Origin: Falsiroseomonas sp051433165
Lineage (GTDB): Bacteria > Pseudomonadota > Alphaproteobacteria > Acetobacterales > Acetobacteraceae
Assembly (NCBI RefSeq): GCF_051433165.1
Contig: NZ_JBHMFS010000014.1
Span: 92,157-156,156 of the forward strand
DNA: 64,000 bases
Direction of reading: 5' to 3'
Part shown: positions 7,707 through 14,968 of the stretch, one piece after another
Layout of the letters: every line of letters starts with the position of its first letter
Position numbering within the stretch: position 1 is the first letter of the stretch
Made by a program: the position numbers and the translations under genes
Notes under the pieces: generated by a model
What the model was told of the DNA's origin: nothing
The model's database searches: none
The model's input: only the letters and a program-made list of their open reading frames with translations

Positions 7707-10223
7707 CTACTCGTTCCGCAACAGAGGCGCGGGCCGGACGCGCAGCGCCAGCGCGGTGCCGATATAGCCGAGCGCCAGCGTCAGCAGCACGCAGCCCAGC
7801 ACGGTGAGCGCCAGGGTTCCGGGCAGGAAGATCCAGTCCGCGCCCATCACGTAGCGCACCACGGCCCAACTTGCCGCAGACCCGGCGGCGGCAGCCAGCA
7901 GCCCCGCCACCAGCCCCAGCAGGCCGAATTCAACCAGCCAGGCGCCGCGGATCTGCGAGCGGGTCGCGCCGATGGTCTTCAGCACCACCGCATCCCGCAC
8001 CCGCGCCCCTTGCCCGGCGGCGACCGCCCCGGCGAGCACCAGCATTCCTGCCAGCAGCGTGACGGAGGCGGTCGCCTGCAGCGCCACCCCCACCCGCGTC
8101 AGCAGCCCGGCCACCGCCTCCAACGCATCCCGCACCCGAATGCCGGAGATGTTGGGGAAGGCATCGGTCAGCACCCGCAGCACCGCAGGCTCGACCTGTT
8201 CGCTGCTGCGGACGGTGGCGATATGCGTGTGCGGCGCCGAGGCCAGCAGGCCGGGGGAGGCGACCATGACGTAGTTGATGCCAAGGCCCCGCCACTGGAT
8301 TTCCCGCAGCGAGGCGACCCGCAGATCGATGTCGCGGCCCAGCACATTGACGGTGACGGTGGACCCCACCCCCATGCCCCAGCCGCGGGCGAGGTTGGCA
8401 TCGAAGGACACCAGCGGCGGGCCGCTGTAATCCGCCGCCCACCACTGCCCATCCACCAGTCGCGTGCCGTCCGGCGGCGTCGCCGCATAGGTCAGGCCGC
8501 GATCGCCGCGCAGCGCCCAGCGCGTGTCCTCGGTGGCCTGCACCTGCTCGGACGGCGTGCCATCCACCGCGACGATGCGGGCGCGGAGCGAGGGCACGGA
8601 ACGCACCTCGGAGACGCCGGGCTGCGCGGCGGCCAGGGCGTTGAAGCGGTCCGACTGGTCGTTCTGGATGTCGATGAAGAAGAAGCTCGGCGCCGCATTC
8701 GGCATTTGGTCCGAAAGCTGGCGGCGCAGATTGCCCTCGATGGTGGCGATGGCGGCGAGTGTGGTCAGGCCGATGCCGAGCGCCACCAGCATGGTCGGCG
8801 TCGGCGCCCCCGGGCGGTACAGATTGGCCAGGCCCAGCCGCAAGGTGGGCCGGCGGATGCCGCGCAGGCTGCGGGCCAGCCTCATCAGGCCGCTGGCCCC
8901 CAGCCGGAACAGCAGCAGGGTCAGCGCCGCGCCGGCACAGAAGCCGAGGGCGAAGCGCGGCTGTTCCGCCGTGCCCACCACCAGCGCCACCAGCGCCAGC
9001 GCGGTGGCCGCATTCGCCAGCAGGATGCCGCGGGAGGGCCAGCCGGGATTGGCGGTCACCAGGTCCCGGAACAGCGCGGCCCCCGGAATCCGCTGTGCCC
9101 GCCCAAGCGGCCATAGGGAAAAAGTCAGCGCCGTGAGCAGCCCATACAGCGCGGCCAGCCCCAGCGGCGCCCAATAGATGCCGAAGCGTGGCGGCACCGG
9201 CAGCGCGCCGGCCAGCGCCTGCGCGCCGAGCCAGGTCAGTGCGAACCCCGCGACCAGCCCGATGGAAATGCCGATCAGCGCCAGCACCACAACCTGGATC
9301 AGATAGGTGGCCAGGATGGTGCCCGAAGGCGCGCCAAGGCAGCGCAGCGTGGCAATGGTGCGGCCGCGCGCCTCCAGCCAGGCGCGCACACCGGTGGCCA
9401 CCCCGATGCCGCCGACCAGCAGCGCGGTGAAGCCGGCCAGCACCAGGAAGGCGGTGGCGCGATCGAGGAAGCGGTTCACCCCCGGCTCCGCCTGGTCCGC
9501 CGTGCGCACGCGCCAGCCGCCATCGCCCACCGCGTCCCGGAATTGCGTGGCGAAGGCGCGCACATCCGTGCCTTCCGGCAGTCGCAGCCGCGTGTCGTAG
9601 GACACCAGGCTGCCCGGCTGGATCAGCGCGGTGGAGGGCAGGGCGGCGGCCAGGACCAGGGCGCGCGGGCCGAGCACGGCCGGGCTCGCGACCCGGTCCG
9701 GCTCCTGCGCGATGGTGCCGGCGAAGACCAGGCTGGCCTCGCCGATGCGGATCATGTCGCCCGGCGTGACGCCCAGGCGTTCCACCACCGAGGCCTCCAG
9801 CGCCACGCGGTAGCGGCCATCGGTGGCGGCCAGCGTCGCCTCCGGCGGGTCGAGCCGCAGCTCGCCATACAGCGGATAGGCGGCATCGACGGATTTCAGC
9901 TCCACCAAGGCGCGTTCGCCGGATGGCGCGACGGCCATGGCGCGCATCTCGATGATCTCGGAGGTGGTGGCACCGCGTTGGCGGGCCCAGTCCAGCGCCG
10001 CATCGGGCAGCGGCTGGTAGTTCACCCGCACCTCGACATCGCCGCCGAGCAGCCTGGCGCCATCGGCCAGCAGCCCCGCCTTGGTGGCGCTTTGCAGCGT
10101 GCCGACGGCGGCGATGCTGGCCACGCCCAGCGCCAGGCAGGCCAGCACCAGCCGCAACTGCCGCACGCCGCCGCGCAATTCCCGCCGCGCCAGCCGCGCG
10201 CCGAGCACCAGATGCTGCATCAT
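7707..10223 (-). CDS. ybbP: ABC transporter permease, FtsX-like (YbbP family)
   Basis: An 838-residue FtsX/MacB-type permease. It has an N-terminal membrane helix (LRLVLACLALGVASIAAVG) and a large periplasmic domain, followed by three helices near residues 250-400. A second periplasmic region follows, and three helices form the C-terminal FtsX repeat (TASVTLLAGMLVLAGAVAAG to the end). This duplicated architecture and its length are those of E. coli YbbP. It lies 5 bp downstream of the ybbA-type ATPase, and tesA is divergent, reproducing the ybbAP/tesA arrangement. It is thought to export or extract lipid-like molecules from the membrane; the substrate is not established. Confidence 0.9.
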   Translation of the reverse strand: MMQHLVLGARLARRELRGGVRQLRLVLACLALGVASIAAVGTLQSATKAGLLADGARLLGGDVEVRVNYQPLPDAALDWARQRGATTSEIIEMRAMAVAPSGERALVELKSVDAAYPLYGELRLDPPEATLAATDGRYRVALEASVVERLGVTPGDMIRIGEASLVFAGTIAQEPDRVASPAVLGPRALVLAAALPSTALIQPGSLVSYDTRLRLPEGTDVRAFATQFRDAVGDGGWRVRTADQAEPGVNRFLDRATAFLVLAGFTALLVGGIGVATGVRAWLEARGRTIATLRCLGAPSGTILATYLIQVVVLALIGISIGLVAGFALTWLGAQALAGALPVPPRFGIYWAPLGLAALYGLLTALTFSLWPLGRAQRIPGAALFRDLVTANPGWPSRGILLANAATALALVALVVGTAEQPRFALGFCAGAALTLLLFRLGASGLMRLARSLRGIRRPTLRLGLANLYRPGAPTPTMLVALGIGLTTLAAIATIEGNLRRQLSDQMPNAAPSFFFIDIQNDQSDRFNALAAAQPGVSEVRSVPSLRARIVAVDGTPSEQVQATEDTRWALRGDRGLTYAATPPDGTRLVDGQWWAADYSGPPLVSFDANLARGWGMGVGSTVTVNVLGRDIDLRVASLREIQWRGLGINYVMVASPGLLASAPHTHIATVRSSEQVEPAVLRVLTDAFPNISGIRVRDALEAVAGLLTRVGVALQATASVTLLAGMLVLAGAVAAGQGARVRDAVVLKTIGATRSQIRGAWLVEFGLLGLVAGLLAAAAGSAASWAVVRYVMGADWIFLPGTLALTVLGCVLLTLALGYIGTALALRVRPAPLLRNE

Positions 10224-10228
10224 GGCGC

Positions 10229-10939
10229 TTATTCCGCCGCCAGCTTGAGGCCGGCGGTGTCGGAGACGATGCGCCCATCCTCCATCCGCACCTGCCGTTC
10301 ACAACGATCCGCCAGGGCCGGGTCATGGGTGATGAGCAGCAACGTGGTGCCAAGCCGGGCGCGCAGGCCGAACAGCAAATCCATCACCACCGTGCCGGTG
10401 GCGCGGTCCAGGTTTCCGGTCGGCTCATCGGCCAGGATCAGGCGGGGTTCGGCCACCACGGCGCGGGCCAGTGCCACGCGCTGCTGCTCACCGCCCGACA
10501 TCTGGCCTGGGTAATGCTCCAGCCGGTGGCCGAGGCCGACATCCTTCAGCGCCGCCGCCGCCTTGTCGAAGGCATCCCGCCTTCCGGCGAATTCCAGCGG
10601 CATGGCGACATTCTCCAGCGCCGTCATAGTCGGGATCAGGTGGAAAGCCTGGAAGACGATCCCCACCTCGTCCCGACGGAACCGGGCCAGCGCATCCTCG
10701 TCCAGCGCCCCCATATCCCGCCCCGCCACGGTAAGGCGCCCCGCACTCGGCGTCTCGAGGCCCGCCAGCAGCATGAGGAGCGACGTCTTGCCCGAGCCCG
10801 AAGGCCCCACGATGCCCACCGCCTCCCCGGCCGCAACCGAGAGGTCCACCCCGCGCAGCACATGCACCGGGCCCGAGGCCGCCTTGGCGGTGAAGACCAG
10901 GCCGGTGGCGGCGATCAGCGGTGATGCGGGTGGGATCAC
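10229..10939 (-). CDS. ybbA: ABC transporter ATP-binding protein (YbbA family)
   Basis: A 236-residue ATPase of the LolD/MacB-like class. Walker A GPSGSGKTS, Q-loop in VFQAFHLIP, signature MSGGEQQRVALARA, Walker B LILADEPTGNLD and the H-loop in LLITHDPALAD are all present. The start is GTG at 10939. It is paired with the YbbP permease 5 bp downstream. Its 5' end lies beside the divergent tesA-like esterase. Confidence 0.93.
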   Translation of the reverse strand: MIPPASPLIAATGLVFTAKAASGPVHVLRGVDLSVAAGEAVGIVGPSGSGKTSLLMLLAGLETPSAGRLTVAGRDMGALDEDALARFRRDEVGIVFQAFHLIPTMTALENVAMPLEFAGRRDAFDKAAAALKDVGLGHRLEHYPGQMSGGEQQRVALARAVVAEPRLILADEPTGNLDRATGTVVMDLLFGLRARLGTTLLLITHDPALADRCERQVRMEDGRIVSDTAGLKLAAE

Positions 10940-11633
10940 GGGCGAAAAATCCTGTTACAGCGGTGTCACGTCATATGGGCGGCGTGCTGCGCTGCAAAAG
11001 GCGGCGCTCGGTATCGGAGTATTGCTGGCCGGAACGCGGGGCGCACGCGCGCAAGGCCGGCAGCTTCGCCTGCTGATGCTGGGCGACTCCATCACCGCCG
11101 GCTACGGCCTGGCGCGCGGCGAAGGCCCGCCGGCGCGGATCGAGGCGCTGCTGCGGCAGAAGGGCCGGAATGTGCGGCTGCTGGATGCCGGCGTGTCCGG
11201 CGACACCACCGCGGGCGGCCGCGCCCGGTTGGAATGGGCGCTGGCGGATCGGCCGGATGCGGCGATCGTGGCGCTCGGCGGCAATGACGGGCTGCGCGGC
11301 CTGACGCCCGCGCAGATGCGGACCAATTTGACCGCGATCCTGGATGGGCTGGCGGCGCGGAACATCCCGACCCTGCTGGCCGGCATGATCGCGCCGCCCA
11401 ATCTCGGCGCGGAGTATGGCCGGGAATTCGCGGCGGTGTTTTCCGAACTGGCCGAGGCGCGGCCCGCAATCGTGTTCTACCCCTTCCTGCTGGAAGGTGT
11501 GGCCGGCGAGCCGGCGCTGAACCAGGCGGATCGCATCCACCCCAACACGCGCGGCGCGCAGATCCTGGCGGAGCGGATGCTGCCTGCCATCGAAACGCTA
11601 CTGGACCGCGCGGCCAATTCTCCCGCAGGGTAA
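10905..11633 (+). CDS. tesA: Arylesterase / lysophospholipase TesA-like (SGNH hydrolase), start uncertain
   Basis: A periplasmic GDSL/SGNH hydrolase that cleaves thioesters, arylesters or lysophospholipids. The four blocks are visible: LGDSITAGYG (nucleophile Ser), DAGVSGDT (Gly), LGGNDGLRG (Asn) and DRIHPN (catalytic Asp and His). A Tat-like signal runs from GRRAALQKAALG to ARAQ. The start is a problem. No ATG, GTG or TTG lies in frame between GTG 10905 and the signal, while the ATG at 10975 is one base out of frame with the codons for RRAAL. One extra base in the GGG at 10977-10979 would give MGRRAALQ. The GTG at 10905 is given as the nominal start; it would overlap the divergent ybbA start by 35 bp. 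Confidence 0.85.
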   Translation: MAAISGDAGGITGEKSCYSGVTSYGRRAALQKAALGIGVLLAGTRGARAQGRQLRLLMLGDSITAGYGLARGEGPPARIEALLRQKGRNVRLLDAGVSGDTTAGGRARLEWALADRPDAAIVALGGNDGLRGLTPAQMRTNLTAILDGLAARNIPTLLAGMIAPPNLGAEYGREFAAVFSELAEARPAIVFYPFLLEGVAGEPALNQADRIHPNTRGAQILAERMLPAIETLLDRAANSPAG

Positions 11634-11663
11634 GTTTGCCCCGGAGTCGCGGAGCGCACGCCC

Positions 11664-12200
11664 ATGGTTCGCCTGTTCGTTGCCCTGGCCTTGCCCGATG
11701 CGGTGAAGGCCCAGCTTGCCGCCCTGGCCGGCGGCATCCCCGGCGCCCGCTGGGTGCCGCCGGAGAACTACCATCTGACGCTCCGCTTCATCGGCGAGAT
11801 CGAGAGCTGGCAGGCGGAGGAGGTGGATGCAGCGCTCGCCGCCATCCGCGCGCCACGCTTCGACCTGGCCCTGGCCGGGATCGGCACCTTCGAGAAGGGC
11901 GGTCGCATCCAGTCCATCCACATCACGGCGGAACGCAGCGAGGCGCTGACCCGGCTGCAAGCCAAGGTGGAGACGGCGTTGCAGCGCGTCGGGCTGGAGC
12001 CGGACCGCCGCCGCTTCGCCCCGCATGTGACGCTGGCGCGGACCGACAAAGCGGAGACGCACAGGCTGATCGGCTTCATCCACGCGCACAGCCTGTTCCG
12101 GTCGCCGCCGGTGCCGATCGACAATTTCGTGCTGTTCTCGTCGTATCTTGGCAAGGAAGCGGCGCATTACGTGCCGGAGGTGGAGTACGAACTGAGCTGA
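11664..12200 (+). CDS. thpR: RNA 2',3'-cyclic phosphodiesterase
   Basis: A 178-residue member of the 2H phosphoesterase superfamily (ThpR, formerly LigT), which hydrolyses RNA 2',3'-cyclic phosphate ends and can join tRNA half-molecules. The two catalytic H-x-T-x motifs are seen as HLTL (His37) and HVTL (around residue 116). The N-terminal RLFVALALPD is typical. Length fits the family. It follows tesA by 30 bp on the same strand and may share its transcript; it converges on cysD. Confidence 0.92.
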   Translation: MVRLFVALALPDAVKAQLAALAGGIPGARWVPPENYHLTLRFIGEIESWQAEEVDAALAAIRAPRFDLALAGIGTFEKGGRIQSIHITAERSEALTRLQAKVETALQRVGLEPDRRRFAPHVTLARTDKAETHRLIGFIHAHSLFRSPPVPIDNFVLFSSYLGKEAAHYVPEVEYELS

Positions 12201-12260
12201 AAGCTGGCCGATCCCACGCCGCCCAGGCGCCCCGCTTCACCACCCGCCCGCGGCAGCGTC

Positions 12261-13181
12261 CTAAAAATACCCTTCGCGTTTTTTGCGTTCCATGGAGGCG
12301 TCCTGGTCGGTGTCGATCAGGCGGCCCTGGCGTTCGCTGGTGCGGCTGTCGCGGATTTCGGCCAGCACCTGGTCCAGGGTTTCGGCGCGGCTTTCATGGG
12401 CGCCGGTCAGCGGCCAGTCGCCCATGGTGCGGAAGCGGACCCAGAGGGTTTCCTCCTGCTCGCCGGGCTCGATCGGCATGCGGGGGTCGTCGCGCATGAT
12501 CAGCGCGCCGCTGCGGCGGACCACCGGGCGCGGGGCGGCGAAGTATAGCGGCACCACTGGGATGGATTCGGCCGCGATATAGTCCCAGACATCGAATTCG
12601 GTCCAGTTGGACAGCGGGAAGACGCGCATGCCCTCACCGGGGTTCATGCGGGTGTTGTAGAGGCCCCACAGTTCCGGCCGCTGGCCGCGCGGGTCCCAGA
12701 CATGGCCGGGGGCGCGGAAGGAGAATACGCGTTCCTTGGCGCGGGCCTTTTCCTCATCCCGTCGGGCGCCGCCGATGGCTGTATCGAAGCCGTGCGAATC
12801 CAGCGCCTGTTTCAGCGCCTCCGTGCCCATGACGGACATATGAAGCTGCGAGCCGTGGGTGAGGGGGCCGATGCCGCGCGCCAACCCGTCCGGGTTGGTA
12901 TGGACGATGCACTCCAGCCCGAGCTCGGCCATGCGTCGGTCCCGGAACTCCAGCATCGCCTTGAAATCCCAGCCCGTTGCGATGTGCAGCAGGCGGAAAG
13001 GCGGCTTGCCCGGGGCGAAGGCCTTCATCGCCAGCTGCAACACCACCGAGCTGTCCTTGCCGATGGAGTACAGCAACACCGGGTTGCGGAAGCTGGCCGC
13101 GGTCTCGCGCAGAATCCCGATCGCCTCCGCCTCCAGCCGCCGGAGATGCGGCGTCAGGCGGTGGGCCGTGGCGGTGGCCAT
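12261..13181 (-). CDS. cysD: Sulfate adenylyltransferase subunit 2
   Basis: A 306-residue small subunit of ATP sulfurylase, which makes adenosine 5'-phosphosulfate in sulfate assimilation. The PP-loop is present as SIGKDSSVVL (residues 39-48). Other family signatures are HIATGWDFKAMLEFRD, GGARRDEEKARAKER, VFPLSNWTEFDVW and the C-terminal ERKKREGYF. CysD normally works with the GTPase CysN, encoded directly downstream; here the next gene is the convergent thpR and no cysN is in the window. cysD begins 15 bp after carD with a GGAGA ribosome site, so the two are probably cotranscribed. Confidence 0.95.
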   Translation of the reverse strand: MATATAHRLTPHLRRLEAEAIGILRETAASFRNPVLLYSIGKDSSVVLQLAMKAFAPGKPPFRLLHIATGWDFKAMLEFRDRRMAELGLECIVHTNPDGLARGIGPLTHGSQLHMSVMGTEALKQALDSHGFDTAIGGARRDEEKARAKERVFSFRAPGHVWDPRGQRPELWGLYNTRMNPGEGMRVFPLSNWTEFDVWDYIAAESIPVVPLYFAAPRPVVRRSGALIMRDDPRMPIEPGEQEETLWVRFRTMGDWPLTGAHESRAETLDQVLAEIRDSRTSERQGRLIDTDQDASMERKKREGYF

Positions 13182-13196
13182 CCGTACAGTCTCCGC

Positions 13197-14009
13197 TCAG
13201 GCCGCCTTCAGGAAGGTCAGCAGCTTTTCGGAGGCGGCGGCCTTGTCGGTGCGGTCGATGGCGGCGAGTTCGGCGGCCAGGCGGTCCAGCGCCTGTTCGT
13301 AGATCTGCCGTTCGGAGAAGGACTGGTCCGGCTGGCCGGCATTGCGGTGCAGGTCGCGCACCACTTCTGCGATGGCCAGCGGATCGCCGGAGTTGATCTT
13401 CGCCTCATATTCCTGGGCGCGGCGAGACCACATGGTGCGCTTGATCCGCGCGCGGCCGCGCAGCACTTCCAGCGCCTCCGCCATGTGATCGTCCGTGGCC
13501 AGCTTGCGCAGGCCGGAGGAGGCGGCCTTGTTCACTGGCACCCGCAGGGTCATGCGGTTTTCCTCGAACGTGACGATGATCACCTTCAGGGACATGCCAG
13601 CCACCGGCATGTCCTCGATGCCCTGCACCTGGCCGACGCCATGGGTCGGATAGACCACATGATCGCCCGGCTTGAATTCGGGGGGGGGGCCCTTCGGGCG
13701 CGGCGGCGGCAGCGGCGTGCCATCCTCCGGATCCTCCACCGTGCGCGGCCCGCCGCGCTGGGAGAACATGGACGGGCGCGGCCCATTTGCGGGGGTGGAG
13801 CCAGGGCGCGGCGGCGGGCGGTGCGGCGGCGGGGGGCTGTCCTGGCGCGGCGGCGTTTGCGGCGTGCCGAACTTCACCGGCGCCTTTTCGACCTTCACGG
13901 CGTCCTTTGGCGAGCGCTCCGCGCTGGGGACCGGACGCTCCGCGTCAGGCTTTTCCGAGTCCGTCTTCGCAGATGTATCGCCGGTTTTCGCCTGGGCGGT
14001 TTGCTTCAT
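13197..14009 (-). CDS. CarD/CdnL-family RNA polymerase-binding transcription regulator with long N-terminal extension
   Basis: A 270-residue protein. The C-terminal part, from about residue 110 (FKPGDHVVYPTHGVGQVQGIE), is a full CarD_CdnL_TRCF domain with the RNA-polymerase-interacting Tudor-like fold, followed by the helical DNA-binding half that contains RTMWSRRAQEYEAKI. These proteins stabilise open complexes at rRNA and other promoters. The first ~110 residues are an unusual Lys/Asp/Pro-rich, probably disordered extension with a run of PPPPHRPPPRP; typical homologues are about 160-170 residues. An AT-rich likely promoter lies about 130-150 bp upstream. Confidence 0.93.
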   Translation of the reverse strand: MKQTAQAKTGDTSAKTDSEKPDAERPVPSAERSPKDAVKVEKAPVKFGTPQTPPRQDSPPPPHRPPPRPGSTPANGPRPSMFSQRGGPRTVEDPEDGTPLPPPRPKGPPPEFKPGDHVVYPTHGVGQVQGIEDMPVAGMSLKVIIVTFEENRMTLRVPVNKAASSGLRKLATDDHMAEALEVLRGRARIKRTMWSRRAQEYEAKINSGDPLAIAEVVRDLHRNAGQPDQSFSERQIYEQALDRLAAELAAIDRTDKAAASEKLLTFLKAA

Positions 14010-14101
14010 GTGGCGACCCGATTCTGCATCCCGTACCGAAGCCGGCCCCGTGCCATTGGCTGGGGCGGCCCGGTCTTGGGCATGTCATGGACCCGATGGG
14101 T

Positions 14102-14133
14102 GGGAAACCTGCGCGTTCTGCCAGGGGTTTCCC
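14102..14133. repeat. Inverted repeat in the carD leader
   Basis: Perfect 8-bp arms GGGAAACC (14102-14109) and GGTTTCCC (14126-14133) separated by 16 bases. It lies between the AT-rich putative carD promoter and the carD start, so it would be in the 5' untranslated RNA. It could equally be a protein-binding site or the weak 3' hairpin of fdxA. Confidence 0.5.
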
Positions 14134-14138
14134 GATCC

Positions 14139-14160
14139 CATTGATAATATAATACAAACC
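14139..14160 (-). promoter_or_regulatory. Probable carD promoter (AT-rich box)
   Basis: A short AT-rich island in very GC-rich DNA. On the minus strand it reads GGTTTGTATTATATTATCAA, containing TATAAT-like hexamers (TATTAT, TATATT). It is the most obvious -10 candidate between fdxA and carD. No convincing -35 box is visible, which would be compatible with an rRNA-like or CarD-dependent promoter; that is inference. Confidence 0.45.
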
Positions 14161-14211
14161 GGCGCCGATTTCCACCCCGGGCGGAATCTGGTGCGATTCG
14201 GGTGGGGTGGC

Positions 14212-14544
14212 TCAGGCCTTGCCGGGGGCCGGGTCGAAAAGCTCCTTCTTGCCCGGCTTGTCCTTCCACTCATCCGCATCGCCCGGCGCTTCGCCCTTGC
14301 GGGTGATGTTCGGCCATTGGGTGGCGTAGGTGCGGTTCAGCTCCACCCAGGGCGTCGCCTTGTCGTCGCTGTCGGGCAGGATGGCCTCGGCGGGACATTC
14401 CGGCTCGCAGACGCCACAGTCGATGCATTCATCCGGATGGATGACCAGCATGTTCTCGCCCACGTAGAAGCAGTCCACCGGACAGACTTCCACGCAATCC
14501 ATGTATTTGCACTTGATGCAGTTCTCGGTGACGACGTAGGTCAA
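14212..14544 (-). CDS. fdxA: Seven-iron ferredoxin FdxA
   Basis: A 110-residue ferredoxin with one 3Fe-4S and one 4Fe-4S cluster. Cysteine pattern CIKCKYMDCVEVCPVDC (residues 9-25) and CIDCGVCEPECP (40-51) is that of the alphaproteobacterial FdxA type. The start is TTG at 14544, chosen because TYVVTENCIKC is the normal N-terminus and GGAGG stands 5-6 bases upstream; longer frames run through unrelated sequence. It is the third gene of the conserved helicase / S4 / fdxA / carD cluster. Confidence 0.95.
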   Translation of the reverse strand: MTYVVTENCIKCKYMDCVEVCPVDCFYVGENMLVIHPDECIDCGVCEPECPAEAILPDSDDKATPWVELNRTYATQWPNITRKGEAPGDADEWKDKPGKKELFDPAPGKA

Positions 14545-14668
14545 CTGCGCCTCCGGCGGAGATGCGGGGCCGCGCCCATTGGCGGTCCCACCGCCGCGTC
14601 CCGGCAGGGCTGCGGCACGGCTGAAATGGCCCAGCATCCCGCACAAGGCAAGCACCCGCACCGCAACA

Positions 14669-14965
14669 TCACGGATCCGCGGGGGGTGTGGGGTCCGAAA
14701 GGTCCTCATACAGCCCGCGTGCCTCACTCGCCGGCCCGCGGCGGGAGGCGAGCGCCAGCACCCGCCAGACACGCACATCGCTGCCCATGCCGAAGGTCAG
14801 CACATCACCGGGCCGGAGCTTGAAATGCGGCTTGTCGGTCCGCTGGCTGTTGATGCGGACGCGCCCGGCCGAAACCTGCCGGGCGCATTCCGTCCGCGTC
14901 TTGGCCGTGCGCGCGCACCAGAGCCAGAGGTCGAGCCGCTGCCAGGCGGCCTCCGCCTCCGCCAT
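14669..14965 (-). CDS. S4-domain RNA-binding protein (Hsp15/RlbA type)
   Basis: A 98-residue protein made of one S4 RNA-binding domain: QRLDLWLWCARTAKTRTECARQVSAGRVRINSQ followed by the beta-hairpin KLRPGDVLTF. This is the Hsp15 family, which binds 50S subunits carrying stalled nascent chains. It begins 3 bp after the helicase stop, with AAGGA as ribosome site, so the two are translated from one mRNA. Confidence 0.9.
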   Translation of the reverse strand: MAEAEAAWQRLDLWLWCARTAKTRTECARQVSAGRVRINSQRTDKPHFKLRPGDVLTFGMGSDVRVWRVLALASRRGPASEARGLYEDLSDPTPPADP

Positions 14966-14968
14966 GCG

